A DNA stretch of 64,000 nt, from positions 62,001 through 126,000 of the forward strand of contig NZ_JAEIOJ010000002.1 in assembly GCF_016464305.1 (NCBI RefSeq), in the 5' to 3' direction. This stretch comes from Umezawaea beigongshangensis. GTDB taxonomy: Bacteria > Actinomycetota > Actinomycetes > Mycobacteriales > Pseudonocardiaceae. The notes under the pieces are model-generated. The model was not told the DNA's origin. It saw only the letters and a list, made by a program, of their open reading frames with translations, and made no database searches. The first letter of the stretch is position 1. Each line of letters starts with the position of its first letter. Position numbers and translations under genes: made by a program. Positions 1-8,282 of the stretch are shown one piece after another.

Positions 1-2111
1 CGTCCCCGGTACCAGACGTTGCCGTGGTGGAAGCCGTACTCGTCGCTGTAGAGGACGTGCTCGCCCCGCGGCTTGATCGGGCTGACCGTGGTGGTCCGGT
101 CGGCCACCGCCCAGGCCGAGTCGTCGAAGGCGGGCTCGGTCTCCGGCACGTCGGCTCGGTGCCGCCAGCCGGTCAGGGCCGGCAGCTCCACCGGCCGGGG
201 GCCGGGGAGCGTCCCGAGCAGCGTGCCGCTGCGCGTGCGGGTCACGTCGACGGCGGCGTTCCCGACGACCAGGCGGCGCGCGGAGGACGGTCCGAACACC
301 TCGACCTCACCGGCCCGCTCGGTGTCGGCGCGCAGGAACACGGTGCCGCCGGCGACGCGGGCCGACCGCGCGAGCGACGTGCCGCGCACCAGCACGGTGC
401 CGTCACCGGTGTCCAGCCGCCAGAACTGCGCCGCGACGTCGCTGGTGGCCAGCAGCAGGAGCAGGGGACCCCGGCCGCCGCCGGTGATCTGCACCCTGGC
501 CAGGCCGGAGTGGCGGTGGTCCAGCCGCAGGTCGCCGGTGGCGGGGTCGAAGGAGGTGCGGACGTCGCCGTCGAGCACCCGCACCGACGGCGCGGAGGAG
601 TACCGCAGGACGGTCGAGCCGTCCTCGCCGTCGCGGCCGTGCAGCACGGCGACGTCGCGGCCCCCGGTCGAGGTGTGGGTGAGGATCTCCGAGGAGGACC
701 ACACGAGCCGCTGCCCGCCGAGGTCGTACCCCGCCACCAGGATCTTCGCGTCCCGGCCGCCGACCCCGGTCGGCACCGCGTAGCGGCCGTCGGGCGTGAC
801 CCAGTCCAGCGTGGTGCTCGCGGGGGTGGCCGAGCCGCGCTCGGCGTGGCGCACGAGGACGAACTGGGTGCCGGTCTCGGTGTTGGCCCTGGCGAGGGTC
901 TGCACGGCCGGATCGCTCGACGCCGGAGCGGGCGCGGGATCGGTCCTGGTCAGCGGTGCCACGGTCGTCGCGAAGTAGCCCTGCCGCTTGAACTCGTCGT
1001 ACTTGTCGGTGAGCTGCCGGGACTCGGTGATCGCCGCGCCGTAGTCGTAGGAGCTGTAGACGTCGTCGGGCTGCGGCAGCCAGCCCCACGAGGTGCCGCC
1101 GAAGGCCATGTAGTACCCGAACACCGTCGCGCCGCTGGCGACCACGTTGGACTTGTAGAACGACCGCATGTAGGCCGGGCCGGTCAGTTCGCGGCACCGG
1201 TCGTACCCGGCGTCGTGCAGGTCGATGGCGCCCGCCTGGTACTCGGCGGCGTAGACCGGCGCGTCCTCGCGCAGCCGCCGGGTCACGCCGTCGCCCCACG
1301 GTCCCCACGCGTCGGGGTTCGGGCAGTCGAAGGACTGCGGGTAGTCGTCCACGCCGGGGATCTGCACCGCGCCCCGCCCCGACGACCAGTTGGGCAGGTC
1401 GCCGCCGCAGCAGTTGTTGTGCGTGATCGGCACGTCGACGCCGTGGCCGCGCGCGGTCTCCTGGAGCTGCTCCATGTAGAGGGGGTCGACGTTCGCGCCG
1501 TACTCGTTCTCGACGTTGTAGGCGATGACCGACCCGCCGCGCGTCACCTGGTGCCGGGCGATGATCGGGTCGAGGTGGCCCAGCCAGTCGCGGTAGGCGG
1601 CCGTGTAGCCCGGATCGCTGGAGCGCGCCCGGCCCTCCACGAGCTTGAGCCACGCCGGGAGGCCGCCGCCCGTGGTCTCGGCGTTGATGTAGGGGCCGGG
1701 CCGCGCGACGACGTACAGGCCCAGCTCCTCCGTCATCCGCAGCAGCCGCTCCACGTCGCGCACGCCGGTGAAGTCGTACACGCCCGGCGCGGGCGAGTGG
1801 TAGCCCCAGTGGAAGTACAGCGAGACGCCGTTGAACCCGGCGGCCCGGATCTTCTCCAGCACGTCGCGCCACAGGTCGGGGCTGGGCAGCCGGAAGTAGT
1901 GGAACTCCCCCGACCACAGCAGGACCCTGCGGCCGTCGACGGTCATCGAGTACCGGTCGTAGCCGACCTCGTGGCGCTGCTGACCGGCGGCGGGCGACGG
2001 CGGACCGGCCGCGGCGGGCGACGGCGGACCGGCCGCGGCAGGGGACGCCGGCGCCCCGGTGAGCAGCGCGAGCAGGACGGCGAGGATCAGCAGCGGTCGG
2101 CTGCGGGACAT
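1..2111 (-). CDS. Secreted GH35 beta-galactosidase, 3' end cut by window
   Basis: Reading from the ATG at 2111, the frame stays open to the window edge (703 codons seen, C-terminus missing). The N-terminus (MSRSRPLLILAVLLALLTGA) is a signal peptide, followed by a tandem Pro/Ala linker with the unit AAAGPPSP repeated. The TIM barrel then shows the GH35 signatures GEFHYFRLP, ARPGPYINAE, NVENEYG (acid/base Glu203) and AAEYQAG (nucleophile Glu290), and GGTSWGW. The EYQAG form and GGTSWGW resemble the large fungal/actinobacterial secreted beta-galactosidases rather than the short cytoplasmic type at 54332-56080. It removes terminal beta-galactosyl residues outside the cell (family knowledge). It lies 45 bp after the GH3 gene and is probably transcribed with it. 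Confidence 0.93.
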   Translation of the reverse strand, partial: MSRSRPLLILAVLLALLTGAPASPAAAGPPSPAAAGPPSPAAGQQRHEVGYDRYSMTVDGRRVLLWSGEFHYFRLPSPDLWRDVLEKIRAAGFNGVSLYFHWGYHSPAPGVYDFTGVRDVERLLRMTEELGLYVVARPGPYINAETTGGGLPAWLKLVEGRARSSDPGYTAAYRDWLGHLDPIIARHQVTRGGSVIAYNVENEYGANVDPLYMEQLQETARGHGVDVPITHNNCCGGDLPNWSSGRGAVQIPGVDDYPQSFDCPNPDAWGPWGDGVTRRLREDAPVYAAEYQAGAIDLHDAGYDRCRELTGPAYMRSFYKSNVVASGATVFGYYMAFGGTSWGWLPQPDDVYSSYDYGAAITESRQLTDKYDEFKRQGYFATTVAPLTRTDPAPAPASSDPAVQTLARANTETGTQFVLVRHAERGSATPASTTLDWVTPDGRYAVPTGVGGRDAKILVAGYDLGGQRLVWSSSEILTHTSTGGRDVAVLHGRDGEDGSTVLRYSSAPSVRVLDGDVRTSFDPATGDLRLDHRHSGLARVQITGGGRGPLLLLLATSDVAAQFWRLDTGDGTVLVRGTSLARSARVAGGTVFLRADTERAGEVEVFGPSSARRLVVGNAAVDVTRTRSGTLLGTLPGPRPVELPALTGWRHRADVPETEPAFDDSAWAVADRTTTVSPIKPRGEHVLYSDEYGFHHGNVWYRG

Positions 2112-2156
2112 GACGGCCTCCGGTCGGAGCGGTGCTCTGGTCGGCGCGGGCCCGGA

Positions 2157-5156
2157 TCAGCGCACGGAGAAGGTCGACACCCTGGCGTCGCCGGTGAACA
2201 CGAGGTAGACGTCCTGGCGGCCGCGCGCGCCGTGCAGCGCGGTGGTCGTCGTGACGTAGGAGTGGACGTCGCCGGTGCTCGGCACGCGCGCCGTGCCGAG
2301 CAGCCGGCCGTGCACGGGATCACCGAGGCGGACCTGCACGGTCGCCTCCCCGGCCGCCGCCCTGGCCACCCGCGCGGTGAACGTCCTCGCCCCGCGTCCC
2401 AGGTCCACGTCGCGGAAGCGGAGCCAGTCGCCCGCCGAGCCGCCGACGGCGTCTCCGCGCACCCTGCTCTCGTCCACCAGGTCGACGCCCGCGTACCCGT
2501 CGAAGTCGACGGCGCGCGTGCCCGTGCCGAGCGTGCGGGCGGGGATGCGCTCACCGTCGACGCGCAGCGCGCCCCTCAGTCGGACGTCCCGCGCGGACGA
2601 GCCGACGAGGACGTCGTGCACCGAGGACTCCACCGCCCACCTGTTGCGGGTGACGTCCCAGGTCGCGAGGTCCGCGGCCGCCACGTCCAGTTCCACCCGC
2701 CGCGTCTGGCCGGGGTGCAGCTCGACGCGCTGGAACGCCCGCAGCTGCTGGTTCGGCTGCTCGTCGCGCGAGGTCCGCTGGTGGGTGTAGAGCTGCACGA
2801 CCTCGTCGCCCGCGCGCGATCCGGTGTTGGTGACGTCGACGCTCACCCGTGCGCGACCGTGCGCGTCGATCGAACGCCGGTCGATCGACAGCCGGTCGTA
2901 GCGGAACGACGTGTAGGACAGCCCGTGGCCGAAGGGGTAGAGCGGGGTGCCGTCGAAGTACAGGTAGGTGCGGTCCCCCTCGATCACGTCGTAGTCCAGG
3001 ATGTCCGGCAGGTCCTCGGCCGACCGGTACCAGGTCTGGGTGACCCGTCCGGCGGGGTTGCGGTCGCCGAACAGCACGTCGGCGAGCGCGTTGCCGGTCT
3101 CCGCTCCCGCGTGGGTCGTCCACAGGATCGCCGGGAGCTCCTCCTGCTCCTCGTTCACCGTCGTGGGATAGCTGTTCTCCAGCACGAGCACGGTGTTCGG
3201 GTTGGCCTCGTGGACCGCGCGCACCAGCGCCCGCTGGGACTCCGCGAGGTTCAGGTCCGTGCGGTCGTGGTCCTCGCGGCCGTTGATGAACGGCATGCTG
3301 CCGACCACGACGACGGCGGTGTCGGCGGCCTTCGCGGCGGCCACGGCCTCCTCGACGCCGCTGCGCACGACCTCCTTGGCGAACCTCGCCGCACCGGCGG
3401 CGCTCGTCGCGCCGAGCACGAGGGTGCCGTCGGCGGCCACCGTCAGGTACTCCTCCGGCCCGGACCAGTCGTGGGCCTTCTCGTAGCCCGCGTAGCGGAC
3501 GACGACGGTCCCGTCACCGGCGTCCTCCAGCACGAACTGCTGCTGCACGAACCACCCGTGGGGCTGCTCGGCGCTGTTGGTGAAGGAGGAGCCGTTCAGG
3601 GTCGCGTACCTGCCGTTGGCCGCGCTGCGCAGGGTGAGCACACCGCCGCCCCAGTCGAACACGTCGAGCTGCTGAGCCGGTCCCGCCGCGGTCCCGGTCG
3701 CGCGCAGCACGTCGCCGTCCGCGTCGGTGCCGCCGGTGACGTAGCGGCCGGTGGCGACGTCGCGCAGGGCGATCCGGTCGACGCCCTCGGTGCCGGTGAC
3801 GGTGCCGTCGTCCCCCAGCCGCGCGGTGATGCCGGCGCGGGGCGTGACCTCGTAGGGCAGCGCGCCGGAGTACCAGTCGGTGTAGAGGGTGTCGGCGAGC
3901 GGGCCGATCACCGCCACGTCCTTCGAGGTGGCGGGGTCCAGCGGCAGCGCCGCGCCCTCGTTCTTCAGCAGCACCACCGCGTCACCGGCGGTCTCGCGGG
4001 CCAGCGCCCGGTGGGCCGGGCTGTCCACGACGTCGGCGGTGATGCCCGCGTGCGGGCCGCCGCCGGGGTCGAACTCGCCGAGGCGGACGCGCACGCTCGC
4101 GATGTGCCGCACCGCGGTGTCCACATCGGACTCGGCGAGCAGGCCCCGCTCCAGCGCGGTCCTGATGGCGGTGGTCGTCCTGGTCGGGTCGGTGTTGTCG
4201 GTGGTGAAGCTGTCCACCCCGGCCTTCAGCGTCGCCGCGTTCGCCTCGACCAGGCTCGGGTAGTACTTCTGCGAGTCGACCAGGTTGTTGGGGCCGGACG
4301 CGTCGGTCACGGTGAACAGGTCGCGGTCGGTCCACGTGCGCACCACGTCGTTCACGTCGGAGTGCGCGGTCATCGGGCGGCCGTTGACGAGGTTGTAGGC
4401 GGTCATCACGCCGGTGGCGGCGTCGGCCGCGATGGCGGGCCGGAACGCGGCCTCGTCGTACTCGTGCTTCACGATCGGCCGCAGGTTCGACGACGTGGTG
4501 TCGCGGCGGACCTCGTTGTTGTTCGCCAGGTAGTGCTTGAGCACCGGGGCGGCCTTGAGGTGGTCGGGGTCCTCGCCCTGGATGCCGTGCCCGTAGGCGG
4601 TGGAGATGGCGCCGGTGAGCAGGGGGTCCTCGGAGTAGCCCTCCTCGTTGCGGCCCCAGCGCGGATCGCGCAGCAGGTTCACCACGGGCGCCCACAGCTG
4701 CAGTCCCCACACGTCCGGGTTCTGCGAGTGCAAGCCGCGGGCCTCGTCGCCGACCGCGGAGCCGACCCGTTCGACCAGTTCGGGGTCCCACGTCGAGGCG
4801 AGGCCGACGGCCTGCGGGAACACCGTCGCGGTGGCCGTGACGACGTTGCCGTCGTCGTGCACGTCGGTGGACCACCCCACGCCGTGCAGCGCCTCGGTCC
4901 CCGTCTTGAACGAGGCGATGCCCAGCCGGGGGATCGCCGGCTGGTACTGGTGCAGCAGGGAGATCTTCTCGTCCAGCGTCAGCCGAGACACCAGGTCCGT
5001 CACACGGGTGTTCAGCGGCAGGGCGGGATCGCGGAACGCGGGGGTGTCCGCCCCCGCCTGCGGGACGGACGTGGACAGCGCGGTGACGAGCACCGCCGCC
5101 GTCGCCGCGACGGTTCTGCTCACGGCTGCGCTGCGTCGGGAACGGTGTCCGATCAC
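2157..5156 (-). CDS. Secreted GH3 beta-glycosidase with CBM6-like C-terminus
   Basis: The 999-residue protein starts at GTG 5156, chosen because GAGGGGG lies 8 bases upstream; a longer open frame extends into the promoter. A signal peptide ends near PQAGA. The order is GH3 N-domain (ALHGVGW, VLKHYLANNNEV; catalytic Asp285 in TVTDASGP), GH3 C-domain split by an inserted beta-trefoil/fascin-like stretch (about residues 440-570, GRYATLNG, GRYVTGG), FnIII-like domain (YPFGHGLSYTSF onwards), and a last 130 residues resembling CBM6 (VDFDGYAG, GDWLRFRDVDLG). GH3 enzymes release glucose, xylose or arabinose from the non-reducing ends of oligosaccharides; the exact sugar cannot be read from sequence. 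The neighbour GH35 and dual operators suggest plant hemicellulose use. Confidence 0.93.
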   Translation of the reverse strand: MIGHRSRRSAAVSRTVAATAAVLVTALSTSVPQAGADTPAFRDPALPLNTRVTDLVSRLTLDEKISLLHQYQPAIPRLGIASFKTGTEALHGVGWSTDVHDDGNVVTATATVFPQAVGLASTWDPELVERVGSAVGDEARGLHSQNPDVWGLQLWAPVVNLLRDPRWGRNEEGYSEDPLLTGAISTAYGHGIQGEDPDHLKAAPVLKHYLANNNEVRRDTTSSNLRPIVKHEYDEAAFRPAIAADAATGVMTAYNLVNGRPMTAHSDVNDVVRTWTDRDLFTVTDASGPNNLVDSQKYYPSLVEANAATLKAGVDSFTTDNTDPTRTTTAIRTALERGLLAESDVDTAVRHIASVRVRLGEFDPGGGPHAGITADVVDSPAHRALARETAGDAVVLLKNEGAALPLDPATSKDVAVIGPLADTLYTDWYSGALPYEVTPRAGITARLGDDGTVTGTEGVDRIALRDVATGRYVTGGTDADGDVLRATGTAAGPAQQLDVFDWGGGVLTLRSAANGRYATLNGSSFTNSAEQPHGWFVQQQFVLEDAGDGTVVVRYAGYEKAHDWSGPEEYLTVAADGTLVLGATSAAGAARFAKEVVRSGVEEAVAAAKAADTAVVVVGSMPFINGREDHDRTDLNLAESQRALVRAVHEANPNTVLVLENSYPTTVNEEQEELPAILWTTHAGAETGNALADVLFGDRNPAGRVTQTWYRSAEDLPDILDYDVIEGDRTYLYFDGTPLYPFGHGLSYTSFRYDRLSIDRRSIDAHGRARVSVDVTNTGSRAGDEVVQLYTHQRTSRDEQPNQQLRAFQRVELHPGQTRRVELDVAAADLATWDVTRNRWAVESSVHDVLVGSSARDVRLRGALRVDGERIPARTLGTGTRAVDFDGYAGVDLVDESRVRGDAVGGSAGDWLRFRDVDLGRGARTFTARVARAAAGEATVQVRLGDPVHGRLLGTARVPSTGDVHSYVTTTTALHGARGRQDVYLVFTGDARVSTFSVR

Positions 5157-5173
5157 GGGTGGATCCCCCTCGG

Positions 5174-5187
5174 TCGAAGCGATTCGA
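5174..5187. promoter_or_regulatory. LacI-like operator O1 of the GH3-GH35 operon
   Basis: TCGAAGCGATTCGA is an inverted repeat (TCGAA, four bases, TTCGA) located in the leader between the predicted transcription start and the GH3 start codon. The identical 14-mer recurs at 5293. The form resembles sites bound by LacI-family sugar repressors. Confidence 0.7.
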
Positions 5188-5232
5188 CGGTGAATCGCGG
5201 ACCACGACGTCGAGTCGCGGGCGGCGTCCAGC

Positions 5233-5262
5233 ACTATCGCAGCAGCACCAAAAGCGGGTCAA
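5233..5262 (-). promoter_or_regulatory. Promoter of the GH3-GH35 operon
   Basis: On the minus strand TTGACC (5262-5257) and GATAGT (5238-5233) are separated by 18 bases, giving a sigma70/HrdB-like promoter with transcription starting near 5226 and a leader of about 70 bases. It lies between the two TCGAAGCGATTCGA operators. Confidence 0.65.
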
Positions 5263-5292
5263 GGAATTCCCCGAGGAATTCACCGCTCGAAA

Positions 5293-5306
5293 TCGAAGCG
5301 ATTCGA
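5293..5306. promoter_or_regulatory. LacI-like operator O2 of the GH3-GH35 operon
   Basis: A second exact copy of TCGAAGCGATTCGA, 119 bp from O1 and upstream of the -35 box. Two identical sites flanking one promoter suggest repression by looping or cooperative binding. Confidence 0.7.
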
Positions 5307-5396
5307 CTGCCTGGCGGGAAATCATCGAACCAATCGAACGCAACGGGCGGACGGGCGAATTCCCGACCGATTCCGGACACGTCCGCCACCCCGTGT

Positions 5397-5459
5397 TCAA
5401 CCAATCGGTTGACAACAGGACCGCCTGCGGCGTACCGTCTTCCTCAACCACTTGGTTGA
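5397..5459 (+). promoter_or_regulatory. Promoter and double operator of the ArsR-SRPBCC pair
   Basis: TTGACA (5409-5414) and TACCGT (5433-5438) are 18 bases apart. Two inverted repeats overlap the promoter: TCAACCAATCGGTTGA at 5397-5412 over the -35 box and TCAACCACTTGGTTGA at 5444-5459 over the start of transcription. Their centres are 47 bp apart. The arrangement is what autorepression by the ArsR dimer encoded just downstream would need. Confidence 0.75.
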
Positions 5460-5479
5460 AGAAGAGCAGGAGGTGTGCG

Positions 5480-5842
5480 GTGGCGGACGACCGGCTCTCC
5501 AGGGTCTTCGCGGCCCTGGCCGATCCGACCCGGCGCGACATCGTGGCCCGCCTCTCGATCACGGACGCCACGGTCGGTGAACTGGCCGAGCCCTACGACG
5601 TCTCGGTGCAGGCCGTGTCCAAGCACCTGCGGGTGCTCACGGACGCCGGGCTGGTGAGCCGCAGCCGAGACGCCCAGCGCAGGCCCTGTCGCCTCGAACC
5701 GGAGGTGTTCGACCTGATGACGAAGTGGATCGAGCGGTACCGCGTGCAGGCCGAGGAGCGGTTCAGGCGCCTCGACGCCGTGCTGGCGGAGATGGACGAC
5801 GAGCAGAGAGCGACCGACGATCGACGAGGAGCAGCATCATGA
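5480..5842 (+). CDS. ArsR-family winged-helix repressor (SRPBCC-linked)
   Basis: 120 residues from GTG 5480, preceded by AGGAGG at 5468-5473; upstream in-frame starts would run through the promoter. The sequence LADPTRRDIVARLS and VSVQAVSKHLRVLTDAGLVSRSR is the classic ArsR winged helix that binds DNA as a dimer. No cysteine metal-binding ELCVCD motif is present, so it is not a metalloregulator of the ArsR/SmtB metal type but of the kind paired with SRPBCC (AHSA1) proteins. Its stop overlaps the next start (ATGA). It probably represses its own operon through the two TCAACCA/TGGTTGA palindromes just upstream and is released by an unknown small ligand. Confidence 0.92.
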   Translation: MADDRLSRVFAALADPTRRDIVARLSITDATVGELAEPYDVSVQAVSKHLRVLTDAGLVSRSRDAQRRPCRLEPEVFDLMTKWIERYRVQAEERFRRLDAVLAEMDDEQRATDDRRGAAS

Positions 5843-6327
5843 CCACGACGTCGAAGAACGAGACCACCATCGAGGTGGACCCGGCCCTGCCGACCCTGCG
5901 GATCGTGCGGGAGTTCGACGCGCCCGCCAGCCGCGTGTACCGGGCCCACACGGACCCCGAGCTGGTCGCCCGCTGGCTCGGGCCGAGGAGCATCGTCCAC
6001 CGCGTCGACAGCTGGGACGCCCGCACCGGGGGCAGCTACCGGTTCTCGGCGTGGCGCGACGGCGAGCGGGTCGCCGCGTTCTACGGCTCGTTCCACGAGG
6101 CGCGGCCGAACGAGCGGCTGGTGCAGACCTTCACCTACGAGGGCGTGCCGGACGGCGTCTCCCTGGAGACCCTGACCTTCACCGACCTCGGCGACGGGCG
6201 CAGCAGGATGACCTCGCTCGCCGTCGTGGACTCGATGGAGGCCCGCGACGCGATGGTCGCCAGCGGCATGGCGGTCGGCGTGGTCGAGGGGTACGAGAAG
6301 CTCGACGAGCTGCTCGCGGAGGGCTGA
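5839..6327 (+). CDS. SRPBCC/AHSA1 domain protein
   Basis: 162 residues, starting with ATG overlapping the ArsR stop by four bases, so the two are translationally coupled. The START-like helix-grip fold is recognised from REFDAPASRVYRAHTDPELVARWLGP near the N-terminus, GGSYRF, and the C-terminal helix GVVEGYEKLDELLAE. Proteins of this family bind hydrophobic ligands in a deep cavity; with the ArsR partner it may bind or sequester the inducer. There is no signal peptide, so it acts in the cytoplasm. The ligand is unknown. Confidence 0.92.
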   Translation: MTTTSKNETTIEVDPALPTLRIVREFDAPASRVYRAHTDPELVARWLGPRSIVHRVDSWDARTGGSYRFSAWRDGERVAAFYGSFHEARPNERLVQTFTYEGVPDGVSLETLTFTDLGDGRSRMTSLAVVDSMEARDAMVASGMAVGVVEGYEKLDELLAEG

Positions 6328-6352
6328 GGACCCGCTCGGCGCTCGTCCCGCG

Positions 6353-6406
6353 GGACGAAACGCGCCTCCCCGGACGCCGCGGCGTGCGAGGAGGCGCGTT
6401 TCGTCC
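6353..6406 (+). terminator. Stem-loop terminator after the SRPBCC gene
   Basis: Perfect 17-bp arms 6353-6369 and 6390-6406 (GGACGAAACGCGCCTCC and its complement) with a 20-base loop, 25 bases after the SRPBCC stop. No U-tract, as usual in actinomycetes. Confidence 0.75.
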
Positions 6407-6434
6407 GGCCACGAGGAGGTACTTCCCCGGTGTG

Positions 6435-7091
6435 ATGCTGCTCAGAGCACCCGGCGTGTACGCGCCGCAAGCCGACACCTGGCTCCTCGCGGAGGCACTC
6501 GCCGACGCCGCCGTGCCTCCCGGTGCCCGCGTCCTGGACGTGGGCACCGGAACCGGCGCACTCGCCGTGATCGCCGCGAAGGCGGGTGCGAGCGAGGTGA
6601 CCGCTGTGGACGTCTCCACCCGCGCCGTGCTGTCCGCGCGGCTCAACGCGCTCGTCCGGCGGCTGCCGGTGCGCGTGCGCCGCGGCCGGGCGCCGGACGC
6701 GGTCGCGGGCAGGCAGTTCGACCTGATCCTGTCCAACCCGCCCTACGTGCCCGCGCAGCGCCAGGGCCGGGGGCGGCACCGCGCGTGGGACGCGGGCACG
6801 AACGGCCGGTCGCTGCTCGACCCGCTGTGCGAGAGGGCCCCGGAGCTGCTGGCGCCGGGCGGGATCGTGCTCGTCGTCCACTCGGCGCTGTGCGGGGTGG
6901 ACGAGACGTTGCGGCAGCTCCGCGACGCCGGGCTCAAGGCGTCGGTGGTGCGCCGCCGCTGGGAGCCGTTCGGCCCCGTGATGCGGTCGCGCATCGGCTT
7001 CCTGGAGAGCGCCGGTCTGATCGAACCGGGTCAGCGCAAGGAGGAACTGGTGGTGATCCGCGGTGAGCGCCCCGTGCGGTCGAGCAGCTGA
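6435..7091 (+). CDS. HemK2/PrmC-like SAM methyltransferase
   Basis: About 218 residues from ATG 6435 (GTG 6432 directly before it is an alternative; GAGGAGG is at 6413-6419). SAM-binding motif I is VLDVGTGTGALAV, and DLILSNPPYVP is the NPPY motif typical of glutamine or related N-methyltransferases. Length and motif order match the short HemK2/Mtq2-like group without the N-terminal helical domain of PrmC. It overlaps the CDGSH gene by 29 bp. In many actinobacteria this trio (methyltransferase, CDGSH protein, iron-containing redox enzyme) is adjacent, so a shared role in an iron-dependent modification is possible; the substrate is unknown. Confidence 0.88.
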   Translation: MLLRAPGVYAPQADTWLLAEALADAAVPPGARVLDVGTGTGALAVIAAKAGASEVTAVDVSTRAVLSARLNALVRRLPVRVRRGRAPDAVAGRQFDLILSNPPYVPAQRQGRGRHRAWDAGTNGRSLLDPLCERAPELLAPGGIVLVVHSALCGVDETLRQLRDAGLKASVVRRRWEPFGPVMRSRIGFLESAGLIEPGQRKEELVVIRGERPVRSSS

Positions 7092-7320
7092 CACCCCCGG
7101 CGCCGAACCGCGCCGGGTGACCGTCGTGCCCGGAGGCCCCGTCCTGGTGGAGGGACCGGTGGAGCTGGTGCTGGAGGACGGCACCACGCACACCTCCGAC
7201 CGCTTCGTGGTCGCGGTGTGCGCGTGCCGCCGCAGCAAGCGCTACCCGTTCTGCGACACCAGCCACCGGCGCCGGGTGCGCAGCGACGACTCGCCCGAAC
7301 CCCACGACGACAGCAGCTGA
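7063..7320 (+). CDS. CDGSH-type iron-sulfur protein
   Basis: 85 residues from GTG 7063, overlapping the methyltransferase by 29 bp. Near the C-terminus CACRRSKRYPFCDTSH fits the CDGSH pattern C-x-C-x2-S-x3-P-x-C-D-x-S/T-H, with three Cys and one His to hold a 2Fe-2S cluster; the usual Gly after the Asp is Thr. A short N-terminal beta region (VVPGGPVLVEGPVELVLEDG) is typical of the bacterial single-domain form. The last 79 bp, including the metal-binding motif, are also antisense coding sequence of the convergent iron-containing redox enzyme gene. Likely electron transfer or iron-sulfur delivery to its neighbour (inference). Confidence 0.85.
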   Translation: MSAPCGRAADTPGAEPRRVTVVPGGPVLVEGPVELVLEDGTTHTSDRFVVAVCACRRSKRYPFCDTSHRRRVRSDDSPEPHDDSS

Positions 7321-8237
7321 TCGGCGAGCCGCGCCTCCAGCAGTTCCGTCGCCTGCACGCCGAACACCACGTCCTCGCGCAGCTCCGGCTCGCGGTCGAG
7401 CAGGTCGCCGATCACGTCGCGGCGCATGATCTGCTCGTGCACCGCGTCCGCCTCGATGTGCTCGGTGAAGAACAGCGTGCAGGCGGCGGGCGCCTCCAAC
7501 CGGTCCAGCGCCGCGGCCATCCGCCGCGCGCTCGGGGCGGTGGTGATCTCCGCCGCGGCGAAGTGCCCGACCAGCGAGCCCCGCAGGTTCCGGTGCAGAC
7601 CGAACAGCGACATCATGTTGACCAGCGCGATGGCCGGGGCCGGCACGTCGTCGAAGTAGTGCAGGTACTCCCCCGACATCCCGGCGGCCACCAGCAGGTC
7701 CACGTAGAGCTGGGAGTGCATGCGGGAGCCGCGGCCACCGCCGAACTCGTCGAACTCGACGGCCACCAGCGACGCCTTCGCCTGGCCGCGCAACCGGGGG
7801 ATCACCCAGGCGTGCGGGTCGGCCTCCTTGTGGTGGTAGATCGAGCGGTGCGCGAAGTACTCGCGCATCTGGTCCCAGTCGCCCTCGTCGCGCAGGTGGT
7901 GCGACACGCCGGAACCGGGAACGTGCTCGACGAGGAGCTCGTCCAGCACCCCCTCGACGTCCGCGCCGCCGTCCACCCCGGACCTCAGCGCGTCCAGGAA
8001 CACCCGTTCGACGGCGGCGCGGAACCTCAGCAGTTCGGGGTTCCACTCCCACTCCGGGTCCACGTCCGGGAATCCCCGGTAGTGCAGTTCGTAGAGCGTG
8101 TGCAGCGCGACGGCGACGTCGTCGCCGAGGGGATCTGCGTCGGCGACGGCTGAGGCGGGAAGGGCGCTGCTGGACGGGCGGTGTCGCAGAGCGTCCACGA
8201 CGACCTCTGACAGCGGTCCACGGGGTTCAGGGAGCAC
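7242..8237 (-). CDS. Iron-containing redox enzyme, haem-oxygenase-like fold
   Basis: 331 residues from GTG 8237 (weak ribosome site). The helical protein has the features of the haem-oxygenase-like diiron family (Haem_oxygenas_2): EYFAHRSIYHHKEADPHAWVIPRL, VEFDEFGGG, LGHFAAAE-like HFAAAEITTAPSARR and FFTEHIEADAVHEQIMRRDV supply Glu/His metal ligands at the spacings seen in diiron oxidases such as UndA/SznF relatives. Substrate unknown. It runs convergently to the CDGSH gene and its last 26 codons overlap it, which is unusual because relatives often lie on the same strand. Confidence 0.85.
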   Translation of the reverse strand: MLPEPRGPLSEVVVDALRHRPSSSALPASAVADADPLGDDVAVALHTLYELHYRGFPDVDPEWEWNPELLRFRAAVERVFLDALRSGVDGGADVEGVLDELLVEHVPGSGVSHHLRDEGDWDQMREYFAHRSIYHHKEADPHAWVIPRLRGQAKASLVAVEFDEFGGGRGSRMHSQLYVDLLVAAGMSGEYLHYFDDVPAPAIALVNMMSLFGLHRNLRGSLVGHFAAAEITTAPSARRMAAALDRLEAPAACTLFFTEHIEADAVHEQIMRRDVIGDLLDREPELREDVVFGVQATELLEARLADQLLSSWGSGESSLRTRRRWLVSQNG

Positions 8238-8282
8238 GGTCGGGGTGTACCCACTTCCACGCGCTTCACGCGGCGTGGTCGA

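Noticed and set aside
24-5459. Very long plus-strand open frame of 1811 codons opposite the GH35 and GH3 genes
   Set aside because: It is the antisense shadow of two real minus-strand genes; its residues are an Arg/Gly/Val/His mix without domain, typical of GC-rich antisense frames.
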